DNA from: Lachnospiraceae bacterium
GTDB lineage: Bacteria; Bacillota_A; Clostridia; Lachnospirales; Lachnospiraceae
Assembly (NCBI GenBank): GCA_017540915.1
Contig: JAFYAD010000044.1
Location: 1-8,426 of the forward strand
Direction of reading: 5' to 3'
DNA length: 8,426 nucleotides
The notes beneath the pieces are model-generated. The model was not told the origin of the DNA, searched no databases, and saw only the letters and a program-made list of their open reading frames with translations. The stretch's first letter is position 1. Each line of letters opens with the position of its first letter. The translations under genes were made by a program, and so were the position numbers. Below are positions 1 to 5,404 of this stretch, one piece after another.

Positions 1-70
1 CACGGGGGATAATGAGGCAAAAGAGGCAGCGGGCGTAGAAGATTTTAAATTGTTGGAGGTGGAAGAATGA
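1..70 (+). CDS. C-terminal end of an unidentified protein (partial)
   Basis: The frame starting at base 2 is open to a TGA at 68-70 and gives 22 hydrophilic, Glu-rich residues ending in KLLEVEE. The rest lies before the window. It is supported by the overlap with the next gene: the ATG at 67 shares ATGA with this stop, the usual coupling between phage genes, and that gene's GGAGG (55-59) lies inside this reading frame. No function can be read from so short an acidic tail. Confidence 0.5.
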   Translation, partial: TGDNEAKEAAGVEDFKLLEVEE

Positions 71-156
71 TACGAGCAACGACGTATGCAGTGATAGGCC
101 AAGTGATCGGCTGGGTTATTGTGTGGATATTTTTATGGATAAAAAACAGGAGGTGA
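67..156 (+). CDS. 29-residue single-span membrane peptide
   Basis: ATG at 67 follows GGAGG (55-59) with a 7-base spacer and overlaps the preceding stop as ATGA. The product has a short polar start (MIRATTY), one hydrophobic span of about residues 8-24 rich in Val, Ile and Trp, and a basic end (KNRR). This positive-inside pattern predicts one transmembrane helix with the C-terminus in the cytoplasm. Its last codons contain AGGAGG (148-153), which would serve a gene starting near 162, but no start codon is there (see the decayed gene that follows). The function is unknown; small one-helix peptides are common in Gram-positive phages. Support comes from the ribosome binding site and coupling, not from a recognised family. 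Confidence 0.55.
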   Translation: MIRATTYAVIGQVIGWVIVWIFLWIKNRR

Positions 157-259
157 AAGCAAATTACTGCAAGTATCCGGATATCTGGGACGAGGAAGCG
201 GAAGGCTGTGACCTGTCCGAGAGCGACCACTGCCGGACTGTCCGCTGAATAGATTGTGA
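135..259 (+). pseudogene. Decayed small Cys-motif gene, paralogue of the tail of the 4000-4404 protein
   Basis: The frame 135-248 reads NYCKYPDIWDEEAEGCDLSE from codon 162, then SDHC, and ends in RTVR. The C-terminus of the DUF3850-like protein (codons at about 4309-4404) reads EYCKYPDTWDEEEKGCELSD, then a second Cys pair and CPMNDL. The match breaks after CGG (234-236). Shifting by one base gives TGT CCG CTG AAT AGA TTG TGA (239-259), that is CPLNRL and a stop, the counterpart of CPMNDL. One base is therefore missing near 236-237. The AGGAGG at 148-153 has no ATG, GTG or TTG at the expected place before AAT (162); the only in-frame ATG (135) lies upstream of that site and has no ribosome binding site of its own. 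Two lesions suggest a dead copy, although a sequencing error could explain the frameshift. Confidence 0.6.
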
Positions 260-269
260 GGTGGGTGTG

Positions 270-1334
270 ATGCGATCACAACTTGAAACAGAACTAATCA
301 ATTCATTAGCACCGTATAAATTGCCAATAGAAGATGTTAAAGCTCAATTCCGTTTGATTCTGAATGAATACGAAATAGAGTCACGCAAGACCGAAATCGT
401 GATTAGAGATGAAGACAAAAATAATCACTGTATAGCAATGTTTGTTGCATCCAAAATGGCGAGCGGTCGAACGGATAAGACGTTACATTTTTACAAATCT
501 TATCTGACAAAGATATTGAATTGCATCGGCAAGAATTACAACGAGATAACGGCAGATGATATTAAGCTCTATTTGGCGAAGAAGCTCCGGATTGATAAAT
601 GCTCCAAAGTATCTGTTGATAACGAGCGCAGAGCCTTGTCTTCGTTTTACGGATGGTTACATTCAAACGAGTACATTCAGAAAAATCCGATGAACAAAGT
701 CGAGGTAATGAAGTACAACAAGCCAAAAAAGAAGGCATTTTCTGATATGGATGTTGAAAAAATACGGAATGCTTGCGAGACAGAACGTGAAACAGCAGTG
801 GTTGAAATGTTGTTGTCTACATGGTGCAGGGTGTCAGAATTGACAGGGATGCGGATTGACGAGATTGAAACAGACAAAATCATCGTACACGGCAAGGGCG
901 AAAAAGACAGGATAGTTTTTCTTAACGCAAAAGCTCAGCTTGCTTTACAGAAATATCTTGATTGCAGAAAAGATAACAATCCGTATATTTTCCCCAAATC
1001 AGCTTGGGCAGGAGATATTACAAGGTTCACAACAGGAATACTAAAATCAGAACAAAAGAAGTGGTATTACAGAGCTGATATGGTATCCGCAACGGAGCCA
1101 TGCGATAAAGGATCTATTGAAAGAATGGTCAGGGATATCGGAAAAAAAGCCGGAGTATCAAAAGTTCATCCGCACAGATTCCGCAGAACAGGAGCAACAT
1201 TCGCATTAAGAGCAGGGATGCCGATTATGACCATTTCAAAATTATTAGGCCATGCGAATATAGCGGTCACACAGGTATATCTTGATATCAACGACGAAGA
1301 TTTGGAGAATGAACATGGAAAATATGTCAGATAA
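270..1334 (+). CDS. int: Tyrosine recombinase (phage integrase)
   Basis: Site-specific recombinase that cuts and rejoins DNA through a 3'-phosphotyrosine, expected to integrate the phage into the host chromosome. The 354 residues match the family's usual size. About residues 45-145 form the SAM-like core-binding domain; the catalytic domain runs from about 155 to the end. All active-site residues are visible: Arg187 in CRVSEL, the Lys of the GKGEKDR hairpin (208-214), His302 and Arg305 in HPHRFRRTGATFAL, His328 in LLGHANIAVTQVY and nucleophile Tyr337. ATG 270 is preferred over GTG 261 because GAGGTG (258-263) sits 6 bases before it. The end overlaps the methylase-like gene by 20 bases. Unusually, it lies on the same strand as the early and packaging genes, with no repressor or visible attachment site beside it. 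Its codons look more AT-rich than those of its neighbours, which is a qualitative impression only. A XerC/D-like resolvase role is less likely but possible. Confidence 0.93.
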   Translation: MRSQLETELINSLAPYKLPIEDVKAQFRLILNEYEIESRKTEIVIRDEDKNNHCIAMFVASKMASGRTDKTLHFYKSYLTKILNCIGKNYNEITADDIKLYLAKKLRIDKCSKVSVDNERRALSSFYGWLHSNEYIQKNPMNKVEVMKYNKPKKKAFSDMDVEKIRNACETERETAVVEMLLSTWCRVSELTGMRIDEIETDKIIVHGKGEKDRIVFLNAKAQLALQKYLDCRKDNNPYIFPKSAWAGDITRFTTGILKSEQKKWYYRADMVSATEPCDKGSIERMVRDIGKKAGVSKVHPHRFRRTGATFALRAGMPIMTISKLLGHANIAVTQVYLDINDEDLENEHGKYVR

Positions 1335-1980
1335 AATCATAAAAACCATACACAAAATGTCCGGGGAATATGGAGTCTATGAGATATTTTCCGACTGGGT
1401 GAAGATGCAAGCGTTCGCTTATGCCAACCAGGTGCAGTTTAGCCAGGCAAGAGAAGACGAATACATCGAAGCTATGAAACGATACAGCAAGGAAGAGTTT
1501 TTGCAGCTGGCAGAGATGACTGCCTGGCTGGTTGAATGGGCAGACGAGCAGATGTTTGACATGCTCGGATACATATACATGCATCTTGAGATTGGTAATA
1601 AGCGAACCGGGCAATTCTTTACTCCATACAACATCTGTCAGCTAATGGCTAAGACTGTTAATTTCTCAGATCTTCCCATCACGGCGAATGAGCCGACATG
1701 CGGAGCAGGTGGCAATATTATCGCACTGGCCGAAGCAATGAGGGATGCTGGAATAAACTATCAACATAATCTGTTTGTGGTTTGCCAGGACATTGATATC
1801 AAAGCAGTATACATGACCTTTGTGCAGATGTCGTTGTATGGCATTCCGGCAATCGTTTACCAGTCGGATACTCTGTTAGACCCGAATGGGCTTAAAAGCA
1901 CCACGGGCAAGATGTATACAATCGGTTACATGATAGCTCCGGAACTTTGGAAGTATGAGCGCATACCGAGCAGAAAGTGA
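1315..1980 (+). CDS. Short N6-adenine methyltransferase-like protein (HsdM-type fold, no NPPY motif)
   Basis: The 221-residue product has a helical N-terminal part (1-95) and then the hallmarks of type I (HsdM-like) DNA methyltransferases: GQFFTP (99-104), the S-adenosylmethionine-binding motif I as EPTCGAGGN (126-134), and CQDID (157-161), which resembles the acidic motif II loop. The usual step after QMSLYG and SDTLLDP would be the catalytic (N/D)PP(Y/F) motif. Here the corresponding stretch reads GYMIAPELW (204-212) and the protein ends nine residues later. Motif IV and the target-recognition region are absent. Family knowledge therefore predicts cofactor binding without a proven transfer reaction; it could bind DNA, need a partner or act against host restriction. 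ATG 1315 is chosen because GGAG (1304-1307) lies 7 bases before it; the in-frame ATG at 1309 is too close to that site. It is translationally linked to the integrase. Confidence 0.75.
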   Translation: MENMSDKIIKTIHKMSGEYGVYEIFSDWVKMQAFAYANQVQFSQAREDEYIEAMKRYSKEEFLQLAEMTAWLVEWADEQMFDMLGYIYMHLEIGNKRTGQFFTPYNICQLMAKTVNFSDLPITANEPTCGAGGNIIALAEAMRDAGINYQHNLFVVCQDIDIKAVYMTFVQMSLYGIPAIVYQSDTLLDPNGLKSTTGKMYTIGYMIAPELWKYERIPSRK

Positions 1981-1990
1981 GGGATAAGGA

Positions 1991-2168
1991 ATGACAAAAC
2001 AAAGATCCTAAAAGGAGCTTCTTGAAGATTTTCGGGAAGAATTTCGACCTGGAACCGCATAAAGACTCCATGGGAGAAGCTGTGGCAGGGCAATCCCAAA
2101 ATGGAACTCAGACAGCGCCATTGGGATTTACGCTGGTACCGGGTAATGAGATCGACATAGATTTTTAA
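1991..2168 (+). pseudogene. Small gene probably broken by a frameshift near its start
   Basis: A good ribosome binding site (GAGGG 1979-1983, 7-base spacer) precedes ATG 1991, but that frame stops after six residues (MTKQRS). From 1995 another frame is open for 57 codons to TAA 2166-2168 and reads like coding sequence: KNKDPKRSFLKIFGKNFDLE, then a Gly/Gln/Thr-rich middle, and a Pro-Gly-acidic end LVPGNEIDIDF. Removing one base, or adding two, in the A-rich run at 1994-2003 would join the ATG to this frame. Alternatively, TTG 2022 behind AAGGAG (2012-2017, only 4 bases away) could start an intact 48-residue peptide. The acidic Asp-Ile-Asp-Phe ending faintly recalls the tails of single-stranded DNA binding proteins, but there is no OB-fold here. 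Function is not recognised. Confidence 0.35.
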
Positions 2169-2261
2169 CGCTGCGAAAACGCAGCACAGAGGATGCAGGC
2201 GCTGCTTTTCGGCAGCAGGCATACATAAAACGCTGCCAGATGACAGCGGGCAAGGAGTAGG
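2169..2261 (+). repeat. Three imperfect inverted repeats phased at exactly 31 bp
   Basis: CGCTGC occurs at 2169, 2200 and 2231, exactly 31 bases apart. Each copy is followed six bases later by a matching right arm at the same offset: GCAGC at 2181-2185, GCAGC at 2212-2216 and ACAGC at 2243-2247. Each unit can form a short hairpin, the first being GCTGCG-AAAA-CGCAGC (2170-2185). The sequences between the arms differ, so the arms and the spacing are what is conserved. A 31-bp period is close to three helical turns, which would place the sites on one face of the DNA. No T-run follows on either strand, so these do not look like terminators. Possible roles are iteron-like protein sites (replication or regulation) or a structured leader of the gene at 2264. 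Confidence 0.5.
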
Positions 2262-2263
2262 AT

Positions 2264-2425
2264 ATGTTTTATCTTGAAGAATCCAACAATATGAAGGCTG
2301 GAGACATCATAAAAACAAAGCTGTGTTCTGAGCAGTTGGCACTTATGAAGGAGCTGGATGAGCTGGGATACAAGTACGAGAAAGTGGACGACAACAGGAT
2401 CAGGATAAAGGAGGTGCCTGCATGA
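2264..2425 (+). CDS. 53-residue hypothetical protein
   Basis: ATG 2264 has a strong site (AAGGAG 2252-2257, 6-base spacer), and the stop TGA overlaps the exonuclease start as ATGA (2422-2425), implying coupled translation. The product is charged, with a Lys/Glu-rich pattern: KAGDIIKTKL (11-20), a helical stretch with MKELDELGYKYEKV (28-41), and a short strand-like end NRIRIKEV. The pattern suggests a small soluble alpha-beta protein. One Cys is present (residue 21) and there is no zinc motif or membrane span. It overlaps no other supported gene apart from the coupling bases. It may assist the nuclease-like protein encoded next, but this rests on position only. Confidence 0.65.
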   Translation: MFYLEESNNMKAGDIIKTKLCSEQLALMKELDELGYKYEKVDDNRIRIKEVPA

Positions 2426-3087
2426 GTACGATATGCCTTGCTATAGAGACCACAGGCCTTGACAGGGTGGTGGATGAGATACTTCAGCTCTCGATCATCG
2501 ATGAGAACGAGAACATTCTTTACAACCAGTATTTTGCTCCGGAATGGAAGGCGGAGTGGCCTGAAGCGATGGCGGTCAACCATATAATTCCTGAAATGCT
2601 TGCAGGGAAGCCGCATTTTAAGGACTGCCTGCCACAGATCCAGTCGATAATAGACGATGCTGACACTATAGTCACATATAACGGTGAGTGGTTCGATATC
2701 CCGATGCTGGAATTCAAGGGCATAAAGTTTCCGGAGGATTATCAGAGCATCGACGTAAAGCAGGAATACGCCGAGTATATGGCCATCTGGAACGAGAAGG
2801 TGAATGGCTGGAAGTGGTGGAAGCTGACCGAGGCCGCAAAGTATTTCAAGATTGAATACAGGGCTCACGACAGCCTGGAAGACACGCAGGCCACCTTGGA
2901 GGTGCGAAAGCGGATGGAGGTATGGAAAAGGCCTCTGGATTCCGACCTGTGGAAGGCAGGCGACCGCATTTACTGCCCGTCCTATGAGAAGATGCATACC
3001 AAAATAAAACAGCTCCGGGAGGCAGGTATAGAAGCCACACAGGGCACAGAGCCCATGATCCTGATAGTCCGGGAGATACACCGGTGA
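2422..3087 (+). CDS. DnaQ-like (DEDDh) 3'-5' exonuclease family protein, first catalytic Asp missing
   Basis: The 221 residues have the RNase H-like exonuclease fold of the DnaQ/DEDDh family, which removes nucleotides from DNA or RNA 3' ends using two metal ions. Exo I appears as LAIETTGLD (6-14), Exo II as YNGEWFDIPML (86-96, Asp92), and Exo III as AHDSLEDTQAT (148-158, His149 and Asp154). The family's Exo I is DxETTG; the position two before Glu9 is Ala7 here, so one of the four metal ligands is absent. The rest of the core is intact and the C-terminal 50 residues (Lys/Arg-rich, with KMHTKIKQLREAGIEA) form an extra region. ATG 2422 is coupled to the preceding gene, with AAGGAG at 2408-2413. 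It probably acted in phage DNA replication or repair. Activity is now doubtful and a binding role is possible. Confidence 0.85.
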   Translation: MSTICLAIETTGLDRVVDEILQLSIIDENENILYNQYFAPEWKAEWPEAMAVNHIIPEMLAGKPHFKDCLPQIQSIIDDADTIVTYNGEWFDIPMLEFKGIKFPEDYQSIDVKQEYAEYMAIWNEKVNGWKWWKLTEAAKYFKIEYRAHDSLEDTQATLEVRKRMEVWKRPLDSDLWKAGDRIYCPSYEKMHTKIKQLREAGIEATQGTEPMILIVREIHR

Positions 3088-3124
3088 CAGAGCAGAACCT
3101 TAATTTGCGGAAAGTGAGGAATAA

Positions 3125-3361
3125 ATGAGCAAATCTAAAGTAGTTATTGATACTCCAAAGACCTGCGGTGATTGCCCTTTTTGCATATATACAGCAGAGG
3201 AAAAGAAAAGGATCGGTTATTGCAATACATCGGATGAAGATTATTATTGCAAAGTATTAGACCGTTTTATGGAGTATGACGTAGTTGATGGTGGGATAGA
3301 CATACTTGGAAAACCTTCGGATTGCCCTTTAACACCTGATGGCACACAGATGGAAGTGTGA
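3125..3361 (+). CDS. 78-residue Cys-rich, probably zinc-binding protein
   Basis: Six cysteines are visible: C14, C17 and C20 in CGDCPFC, C33 in GYC, C42 in YYC, and C67 in SDCPL. The close C-x2-C-x2-C cluster with later single Cys fits one or two structural zinc sites. Small proteins of this layout (Cys-rich start, central Cys pair, DCPL near the end) are common in Clostridia phages, but their function is not known to me. ATG 3125 follows GTGAGGA (3114-3120) at 4-5 bases. Base composition is more AT-rich than in the exonuclease gene upstream. The 37-base gap before it holds no other gene. Confidence 0.75.
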   Translation: MSKSKVVIDTPKTCGDCPFCIYTAEEKKRIGYCNTSDEDYYCKVLDRFMEYDVVDGGIDILGKPSDCPLTPDGTQMEV

Positions 3362-3384
3362 ATTTATTGATGGAGGGAAATAAA

Positions 3385-3585
3385 ATGAACTTAGGTTTAG
3401 CAATGGCAATATGGCAGCACATAGACAGCAATCAGTACTCGATCCTTGAAAAGGGTGCGGCCATCAAGATGATACACGACATGGAAACCCATAACAGCGT
3501 GACAAAGAACTCGATGCTGAACGTCATAGGCTGGATGTGGGATCAGATTTTCATAGAGAGGGAGAATCCGGATGAGAGCAGGTAG
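3385..3585 (+). CDS. 66-residue helical hypothetical protein
   Basis: ATG 3385 is preferred to the in-frame ATG 3358 because GGAGGG (3372-3377) stands 7 bases before it. The product is predicted largely helical: MAIWQHIDSNQYSILEKGAA (residues 6-25) followed by a second helix with MLNVIGWMWDQIFIE. It has Trp-rich hydrophobic faces but no uninterrupted membrane span, and no Cys. No family is recognised with certainty; proteins with this size and 'AIWxxIxS..YS..EK..AI..I' pattern occur as orphan phage genes. Its last 14 bases overlap the next gene's start, so the two are probably translated together. Confidence 0.65.
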   Translation: MNLGLAMAIWQHIDSNQYSILEKGAAIKMIHDMETHNSVTKNSMLNVIGWMWDQIFIERENPDESR

Positions 3586-3925
3586 AGCAAAGGTTAATTT
3601 CATGGAGAGTTGCACCTGTGGCTATGATTTGGAAACAATCCAGAGCAAACGATATTTTAGGTTTGTCATATGGAATTGCCCCAAATGTGGGAAGGAGCTT
3701 GCTTCAACGATGTTATCAGACAGTCCGGTAACGGGATTTTACGTTTTGAAAGCCCTATACCACAGAACAAATCATAAGCTGCGACAGGAAAAGAACCTGG
3801 AACCGCGAAAGACAGTGGTCAGTTTTTTCGACGAAGACGGAAAAAGAATCCCGTGGAAAGATGTGGAGGCAGAAAACAGACGATGGGAAAGACGCGTGGG
3901 AGGCGTGCAAAGAAAACCATTTTGA
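3572..3925 (+). CDS. 117-residue protein with zinc ribbon
   Basis: Two Cys knuckles form a short zinc ribbon: CTCG (C14, C16) and CPKCG (C36, C39), with 19 residues between them containing aromatic, strand-like KRYFRFVIWN. The rest is basic and predicted helical-to-coil, with a later FFDEDGKRIPWKDV segment. ATG 3572 has GGAG (3561-3564) 7 bases upstream; ATG 3602 (MESCTCGY) is an alternative that keeps the whole ribbon. The final 22 codons overlap, in another frame, a peptide that looks more gene-like, so the natural C-terminus may differ (frameshift or true overlap). Zinc ribbons like this usually bind nucleic acid or stabilise a fold; the exact role is unknown. Confidence 0.65.
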   Translation: MRAGRAKVNFMESCTCGYDLETIQSKRYFRFVIWNCPKCGKELASTMLSDSPVTGFYVLKALYHRTNHKLRQEKNLEPRKTVVSFFDEDGKRIPWKDVEAENRRWERRVGGVQRKPF

Positions 3926-4019
3926 TGAAATCCGAATAAACGATGACTATGTGTATGACAGCCGCCCAGGATGTAACAATTTTGAAGAAAGGAGCGACCA
4001 TGAGCCAAAAGATACATGA
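3861..4019 (+). CDS. 52-residue small protein in an overlapping frame
   Basis: ATG 3861 opens a frame to TGA 4017-4019. The product looks like real coding sequence: KDAWEACKENHFDEIRINDD (residues 10-29) followed by YVYDSRPGCNNFEERSD. Its acidic/aromatic blend and the DSRPGC...F pattern resemble small phage proteins with paired Cys. It overlaps the end of the zinc-ribbon gene by 65 bases and the DUF3850-like gene by 20, and fills what would otherwise be a non-coding gap at 3926-3999. Its ribosome site is weak (GGAAAG directly before the ATG), so it may be coupled to the upstream gene. Alternatively it is the true C-terminus of that gene after a +1 shift. Confidence 0.45.
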   Translation: MWRQKTDDGKDAWEACKENHFDEIRINDDYVYDSRPGCNNFEERSDHEPKDT

Positions 4020-4404
4020 TCTGAAAATCTTAAAGCACTATGCCACGCCTGTCCTCGAAGGAATAAAGACCTTCGAAGTCAGGAAGGATGACAGAGGATA
4101 TAAAAAGAATGACATATTACGGTTCCACGTAACGCAGCCCAACGGCGACCCTGTGCCGGATCATCGACTTAACGGAAGACAGTACCTCATTACATACATC
4201 CTCGATATGTCTCAGCTGGGGATTGAGGAATACGTTGTTCTCGGGATCAAACCGTTTCAAGACACCCCTGACCACGTGGGCGAGATCATGATGCGGATGT
4301 GTAACGAATACTGCAAATACCCGGATACCTGGGACGAAGAAGAAAAAGGCTGTGAGCTGTCTGATAGCGGGATCTGTGACAACTGTCCCATGAATGACCT
4401 TTAA
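4000..4404 (+). CDS. DUF3850/ASCH-like protein with C-terminal Cys motif
   Basis: Residues 5-83 match the DUF3850 pattern (an ASCH/PUA-like fold thought to bind RNA): HDLKILKHYATPVLEGIKTF, then EVRKDDRGYKKNDIL, a GRQYLITYIL strand pair and EEYVVLGIK. From residue 101 a separate Cys segment follows: C101, C105 in EYCKYPDTWDEE, C118, C126 and C129 in CDNCPMNDL, probably a zinc site. The Cys segment is duplicated as a decayed gene at 162-259, so the two parts look like an accidental or modular fusion. ATG 4000 is chosen over ATG 3943 because AAAGGAG (3988-3994) lies 5 bases before it. ASCH/DUF3850 proteins are proposed to act in RNA metabolism or modified-base recognition; its substrate here is unknown. 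Confidence 0.8.
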   Translation: MSQKIHDLKILKHYATPVLEGIKTFEVRKDDRGYKKNDILRFHVTQPNGDPVPDHRLNGRQYLITYILDMSQLGIEEYVVLGIKPFQDTPDHVGEIMMRMCNEYCKYPDTWDEEEKGCELSDSGICDNCPMNDL

Positions 4405-4405
4405 T

Positions 4406-4417
4406 TGCACCGGTGCA
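4406..4417. repeat. 12-bp perfect palindrome TGCACCGGTGCA (copy 1)
   Basis: This self-complementary site lies in the 29-base gap between two genes, just before AAGGAG of the next gene. The 16 bases TGCACCGGTGCAGGAA (4406-4421) recur exactly at 7656-7671. It could be an operator or other protein-binding site. Confidence 0.4.
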
Positions 4418-4433
4418 GGAAAGGAGCAAAGTA

Positions 4434-5195
4434 ATGATAATTGACATTACAAAGATAATTAACGACAAGCTGAACGAGATGAAACAGGACAAGACCATTG
4501 AAAATTACATCCGCGAACAGACCGAAAAGACTGTGAAGGATGCGATAAAGGATTCTTTCGGCTCCTATCAATTCAACAGGGCTATCAAAGAGAAGATCTG
4601 CGAGAACTTCCCAGATATTGTCATAGATATAGGTCTCCATGCATATAACCAGTACCTTGCGGAGATTGTCCGCAAGCTGATAATAGCAGGATACGAAGAG
4701 GACGCAGGCAGGAAGATAGCAGAAGCGGTACAAGAGATCCTTTGCAAGAAGCGTGACAGCATCACCTTGTCTGAAATCATAAAAGAATGGCACAGGAACA
4801 TGAATGATTACGAGGAGGATGATAAACGAAACTGGAACGAGGATAATGACGGATTTCTCTGCAAGCTCCAGAAGAGGAACGGTTATTCGAGAGATACATT
4901 CAACCACTACAGGCTATATCTGGACACAGAGGGAGACAAAGACCTTGAAGAAATCGAGGATATCGACATAGTGATAAGGTTTGGCGGATACTGGAAAGAT
5001 AAAAGCGAACCTACGACAACCATAGACGATATCTATTTCAGAGGGACGAGGATCACGAAGGAATTTGCTCACCATCATCCCGGATATTTTGAACAGCTGT
5101 TACTCAATCTCTATCTGAATAAAACCCCGATTCTGATGGACATTGAGAAATATGACGAGGATGATCACTACTACGAAACAATGGGAGATGATTGA
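4434..5195 (+). CDS. 253-residue acidic hypothetical protein
   Basis: ATG 4434 follows AAGGAG (4421-4426) with a 7-base spacer, better than the ATG at 4413. The N-terminal third (about residues 3-115) is helical and charged, with a possible coiled coil in KLNEMKQDKTIENYIREQTE and a later AGRKIAEAVQEIL helix. A mixed middle holds SEIIKEWHRN. The C-terminal part has beta-like DIDIVIRFGGYW, HHHPGYFEQLLLNL and a very acidic end (YDEDDHYYETMGDD). There are only two cysteines and no membrane span or signal peptide. I do not recognise a family. It is the largest unknown gene in the early block. Its tail lies a few bases before the next gene, so they are probably one transcript. Confidence 0.75.
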   Translation: MIIDITKIINDKLNEMKQDKTIENYIREQTEKTVKDAIKDSFGSYQFNRAIKEKICENFPDIVIDIGLHAYNQYLAEIVRKLIIAGYEEDAGRKIAEAVQEILCKKRDSITLSEIIKEWHRNMNDYEEDDKRNWNEDNDGFLCKLQKRNGYSRDTFNHYRLYLDTEGDKDLEEIEDIDIVIRFGGYWKDKSEPTTTIDDIYFRGTRITKEFAHHHPGYFEQLLLNLYLNKTPILMDIEKYDEDDHYYETMGDD

Positions 5196-5203
5196 GGTAG
5201 ATT

Positions 5204-5404
5204 ATGATTAAAAAGAGTGCAGATGACATAGTGGAGGACATCGTGGACACAAAGCTGAAAACTGAATTCATTCTGGATAAATACCTTGATGAATACGCAG
5301 ATTACGGCATGGACGATATAGCTAATGATCTGATCACCGCAACCGCCATACTGGAAACGGTACGGCTCAAATTGCAATATGCGAAGGTGAAGGAAAATGA
5401 CTGA
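5204..5404 (+). CDS. 66-residue acidic helical protein
   Basis: ATG 5204 has GAGGT (5193-5197) about 6 bases upstream; this site overlaps the previous stop codon. The product is acidic and probably all-helical, with a repeated DDI/EDI pattern (SADDIVEDIVDTKLKTEF and MDDIANDLITATAILETV) that could form a helical hairpin or dimer. It has no Cys and no membrane span. Its end overlaps the next start by 8 bases, indicating coupling. The family is unknown. Confidence 0.65.
   Translation: MIKKSADDIVEDIVDTKLKTEFILDKYLDEYADYGMDDIANDLITATAILETVRLKLQYAKVKEND

Noticed and set aside
2170..2248. The three hairpins as transcription terminators
   Set aside because: Stems are only 5-6 bp and none is followed by a T-run on either strand.
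2269..3081. 270-codon open frame on the - strand, longer than the exonuclease gene it opposes
   Set aside because: The + strand frame has a recognisable exonuclease fold, a ribosome site and coupling. The - strand product is Cys/Leu/His-rich with no motif or start signal; it arises from the codon use of the sense gene.
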